A stretch of DNA of 64,000 bases from Cellulosilyticum sp. I15G10I2 (GTDB lineage Bacteria > Bacillota > Clostridia > Lachnospirales > Cellulosilyticaceae): the NCBI RefSeq assembly GCF_900095725.1, contig NZ_FMMP01000028.1, positions 62,001 through 126,000 of the forward strand, in the 5' to 3' direction. This document shows, piece by piece, positions 61,954 to 64,000 of this stretch. The translations under genes were made by a program, and so were the position numbers. Under the pieces are notes generated by a model. It made no database searches. It was not told the origin of the DNA and saw nothing but the letters and a program-made list of their open reading frames with translations. Every line of letters begins with the position of its first letter. The stretch's first letter is position 1.

Positions 61954-63495
61954 TTATCTGCTAACTTGGTAAATCACATCAATTACAGAACCATCACGAT
62001 AATTTACAACACCGACAATTCTGTCTTTAACTTTGATCTCATGGGGTTTACCTGTCACTTTTTGTGCTTTTTCTTGAAGTTGATGTATGGTAACTACAGG
62101 TAAGCCTGCTCTTCTTAGGGTTTCCTCTAGCTCTGGACGTAGTGGATTTACAGCGATGCCTTGATCTGTTACAAGCACATCTACAGTTTTGCCTGGTGTA
62201 ACAACCGTATGTACACGATCACAGATCGTTGCTATTCTACCTCTCATCAGTGGTGCAACAACGATAGTCACACTTGCCCCTGCTGCTGTATCACAATGCC
62301 CACCTGAGGCACCTCTTATAACACCATCCGAACCGGTTATGACATTCACATTAAAGTCAACGTCTATTTCTAAAGCACTTAATACAACCACATCCAGTTG
62401 ATTAACTGCACTTCCCTCTTGAAAAGCACTTGCATAATATGTTGCATCTATTTCATAATGAAGAGGATTTTTTCTTAAAGAACCAACTGCTGTTAAATCA
62501 AAGCTTTGTACGTCAAGCAGTTTACCTATTAACCCTTCTTCATGGAGTTGAACAATTTGACCTGTTATACCTCCAAGAGCAAAGCTTGCCTTTATGTTTT
62601 TAGCAAGCATTTTATCCCTCATAAACCGAGTTGCGGCTAAAGCAGCCCCCCCTGATCCTGTTTGGAAAGAAAATCCATCATAGAAGTAACCAGAAGCTTC
62701 TATAACATCTGCTGCATGTTTAGCAATCAATAGATCTCTTGGATTCTTAGTAAAGCGGGTAGCATCTGACATAATGCCTCCGTTATCCCCTACTTTATCT
62801 ACTACTACTACACAATCTACTTGATACTGTGGAATACTAAAGGGGATATTGGGATAATCCACTAAATTGTCTGTAATCATAACCACATGTTCTGCATAAA
62901 GTGCATCCACTTTTGCATAGCCTAGGGAACCACATGCATTATCTCCACTGAAGCCATTAGCATTACCAAAAGCATCACAAGAAGGTACACCTAAAAACGC
63001 TACATCTATCTTAATCTCACCTGAAGAAATAGCTCTTGCTCTGCCTCCATGTGAACGGATTTGAACAGGTACCTCCATAAAACCATCGGAAATAAATTCT
63101 GCTAACTCGCCTCTTAAACCACTGGTTTCTAACTTCTTTATCACCCCGTTTTTTACATGAGGAATTAAAGCTTTATGTATATCTGTTAAGGAGCTTGCAG
63201 CTACCGTTAAATCTTTTATACCCAAGCTTGCAATAACATCCATAACCATGTTGATAACGAGGTCACCACTTCTAAAGTGATGATGGAAAGATATAGTCAT
63301 GCCATCCTTGAGTTCGCAGCCTTTTACTGCCCGCTCAATCGTTGATATGATTTTCTTACGATTTGGATAGATTAATCTTTCTTTAAACTTTTTTGTCACT
63401 TTTTGCAGCTCATCGCCCACATAACCATCATAATGTTTTAGTTTTCCATAACCTGGTAATTGATCTGGAATATCTCTCCCTATGGCATTAATCAT
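61954..63495 (-). CDS. citF: Citrate lyase alpha subunit (citrate:acetyl-ACP transferase)
   Basis: Exchanges acetyl for citryl on the acyl carrier protein in citrate cleavage. The 513-aa product has DIPDQLPGYGKLKHYDG, KGCELKDGMTISFHHHFRSGD, GSGGAALAATRF and DVNVITGSDGVIRGASGGHCDTAAGA, diagnostic of CitF. The ATG at 63493-63495 overlaps the citE stop by 8 bp and has AGTGGTGA upstream. Earlier starts extend into citE without conserved residues. Confidence 0.95.
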   Translation of the reverse strand: MINAIGRDIPDQLPGYGKLKHYDGYVGDELQKVTKKFKERLIYPNRKKIISTIERAVKGCELKDGMTISFHHHFRSGDLVINMVMDVIASLGIKDLTVAASSLTDIHKALIPHVKNGVIKKLETSGLRGELAEFISDGFMEVPVQIRSHGGRARAISSGEIKIDVAFLGVPSCDAFGNANGFSGDNACGSLGYAKVDALYAEHVVMITDNLVDYPNIPFSIPQYQVDCVVVVDKVGDNGGIMSDATRFTKNPRDLLIAKHAADVIEASGYFYDGFSFQTGSGGAALAATRFMRDKMLAKNIKASFALGGITGQIVQLHEEGLIGKLLDVQSFDLTAVGSLRKNPLHYEIDATYYASAFQEGSAVNQLDVVVLSALEIDVDFNVNVITGSDGVIRGASGGHCDTAAGASVTIVVAPLMRGRIATICDRVHTVVTPGKTVDVLVTDQGIAVNPLRPELEETLRRAGLPVVTIHQLQEKAQKVTGKPHEIKVKDRIVGVVNYRDGSVIDVIYQVSR

Positions 63496-64000
63496 GAAAT
63501 TCACCACTTTCCTCATTATATGTTCTAGTTGCATTCGCGAGGTCAAGGACTCTGATTGCTCTTTCAACGATTGGCTTATCTATCATTTTTCCATCTAATG
63601 CGATAACACCTAATCCGTTTGCTTCTGCCTGCTTTATGGCTTCTATTACTCGTCTTGCATGTTTAATCTCTGGTTGTGATGGGGTAAATATGTTATGTAC
63701 TGTCTCTATTTGCCTTGGATTGATAACCGATTTGCCATCAAAACCCAACTGCTTTATGAGCTTTGTTTCTTGGATGAGACCCGCTTCATCCTCTACGTCT
63801 GAAAAAACCGTATCAATTGCCGATATCTTTGCCGCCCTTGCTGCAAAAACGATTTGACTTCTAGCAGCTAAAAGCTCTATACCTTCTTTTGATCTTGTCG
63901 TTTTTAAGTCTGTTACAAAATCCTCTGCACCAATTGCAATACCCACTAACCTTTTGCTTGCGCTTGCTATAGGATAAGCATTTAAGATGCCTAAGGCACT
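63488..64000 (-). CDS. citE: Citrate lyase beta subunit, C-terminal part (cut by window end)
   Basis: Citryl-ACP lyase, which releases oxaloacetate. About 170 codons are in the window and the frame stays open to the last base; the N-terminal part is outside. It shows GIAIGAEDFVTDLKTTRS, DTVFSDVEDEAGL (the Mg-binding acidic residues), FDGKSVINPRQIETVH and LDGKMIDKPIVERAIRVL, all typical of CitE. The upstream part of the operon, presumably citD and citC, is beyond the window. Confidence 0.94.
   Translation of the reverse strand, partial: SALGILNAYPIASASKRLVGIAIGAEDFVTDLKTTRSKEGIELLAARSQIVFAARAAKISAIDTVFSDVEDEAGLIQETKLIKQLGFDGKSVINPRQIETVHNIFTPSQPEIKHARRVIEAIKQAEANGLGVIALDGKMIDKPIVERAIRVLDLANATRTYNEESGEFHD

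Overview
The window reads as a low-GC, spore-forming, anaerobic Clostridia chromosome segment (Lachnospirales/Cellulosilyticum-like is my guess; the sequence does not prove a genus). The grounds are AT-rich intergenic DNA, strong AGGAGG-type ribosome binding sites, a T-box leader, a dipicolinate synthase gene, the anaerobic (cbi) cobalamin pathway and a corrinoid methyltransferase set. No rRNA, tRNA, CRISPR array, transposase or prophage was seen.

Layout. 1-970: the 5' part of hisS with an unusually long T-box leader, all on the minus strand. 974-3349: a CheV-type chemotaxis coupling protein, deoC and an orphan PBECR-like nuclease-fold protein. 3546-8743 (plus): small envelope genes, a CDF exporter with a manganese-type metal site, a lipoprotein and a VanW-family protein. 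8862-12420 (minus): an MFS transporter, a TudS-type protein, a serine hydrolase and a GNAT enzyme.

12548-36190 (minus) is one 23-kb cobamide cluster. A cobalamin riboswitch with a terminator precedes cbiP/cobQ. Then come cbiB, cobD, cbiA, C, D, E, T, F, G, H, J, K and L, the tetrapyrrole genes hemA, hemC, cobA-hemD and hemL, the cobalt transporter cbiMNQO, a Cys-rich protein, cobU and cobS. cobT lies further upstream at 44341. hemB and a precorrin-2 dehydrogenase are not in the window. Two gaps inside the cluster (22491-23121 and 32530-33364) carry long-hairpin repeats, one nested inside another.

36623-49842 is the consumer of the cofactor: a methyl-corrinoid module with MtaB (methanol:corrinoid methyltransferase), an MtaC-type corrinoid protein, a RACo-type reductive activator, an MtaA-like methyltransferase fused to a thioredoxin fold, a free thioredoxin-like protein, two CobW/P47K GTPases, a DUF2284 protein and two PocR-AraC regulators. 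An orphan dipicolinate synthase subunit B lies at its edge.

50188-57102 (plus, mostly): an aldo/keto reductase, an EAL-CBS-GGDEF protein followed by ppx and ppk, a small HExxH metallopeptidase-like protein and a small Cys-rich protein. 57316-64000 (minus): a citrate fermentation operon, citE-citF-citX-tctC-tctB-tctA-citG, cut by the window end in citE.

Outside coding regions the most unusual structure is a dispersed element of about 140 bp with two hairpins (copies at 462-597, 4243-4383 and 36317-36450, plus a half copy at 921-943), together with the nested hairpin family in the cobamide cluster.
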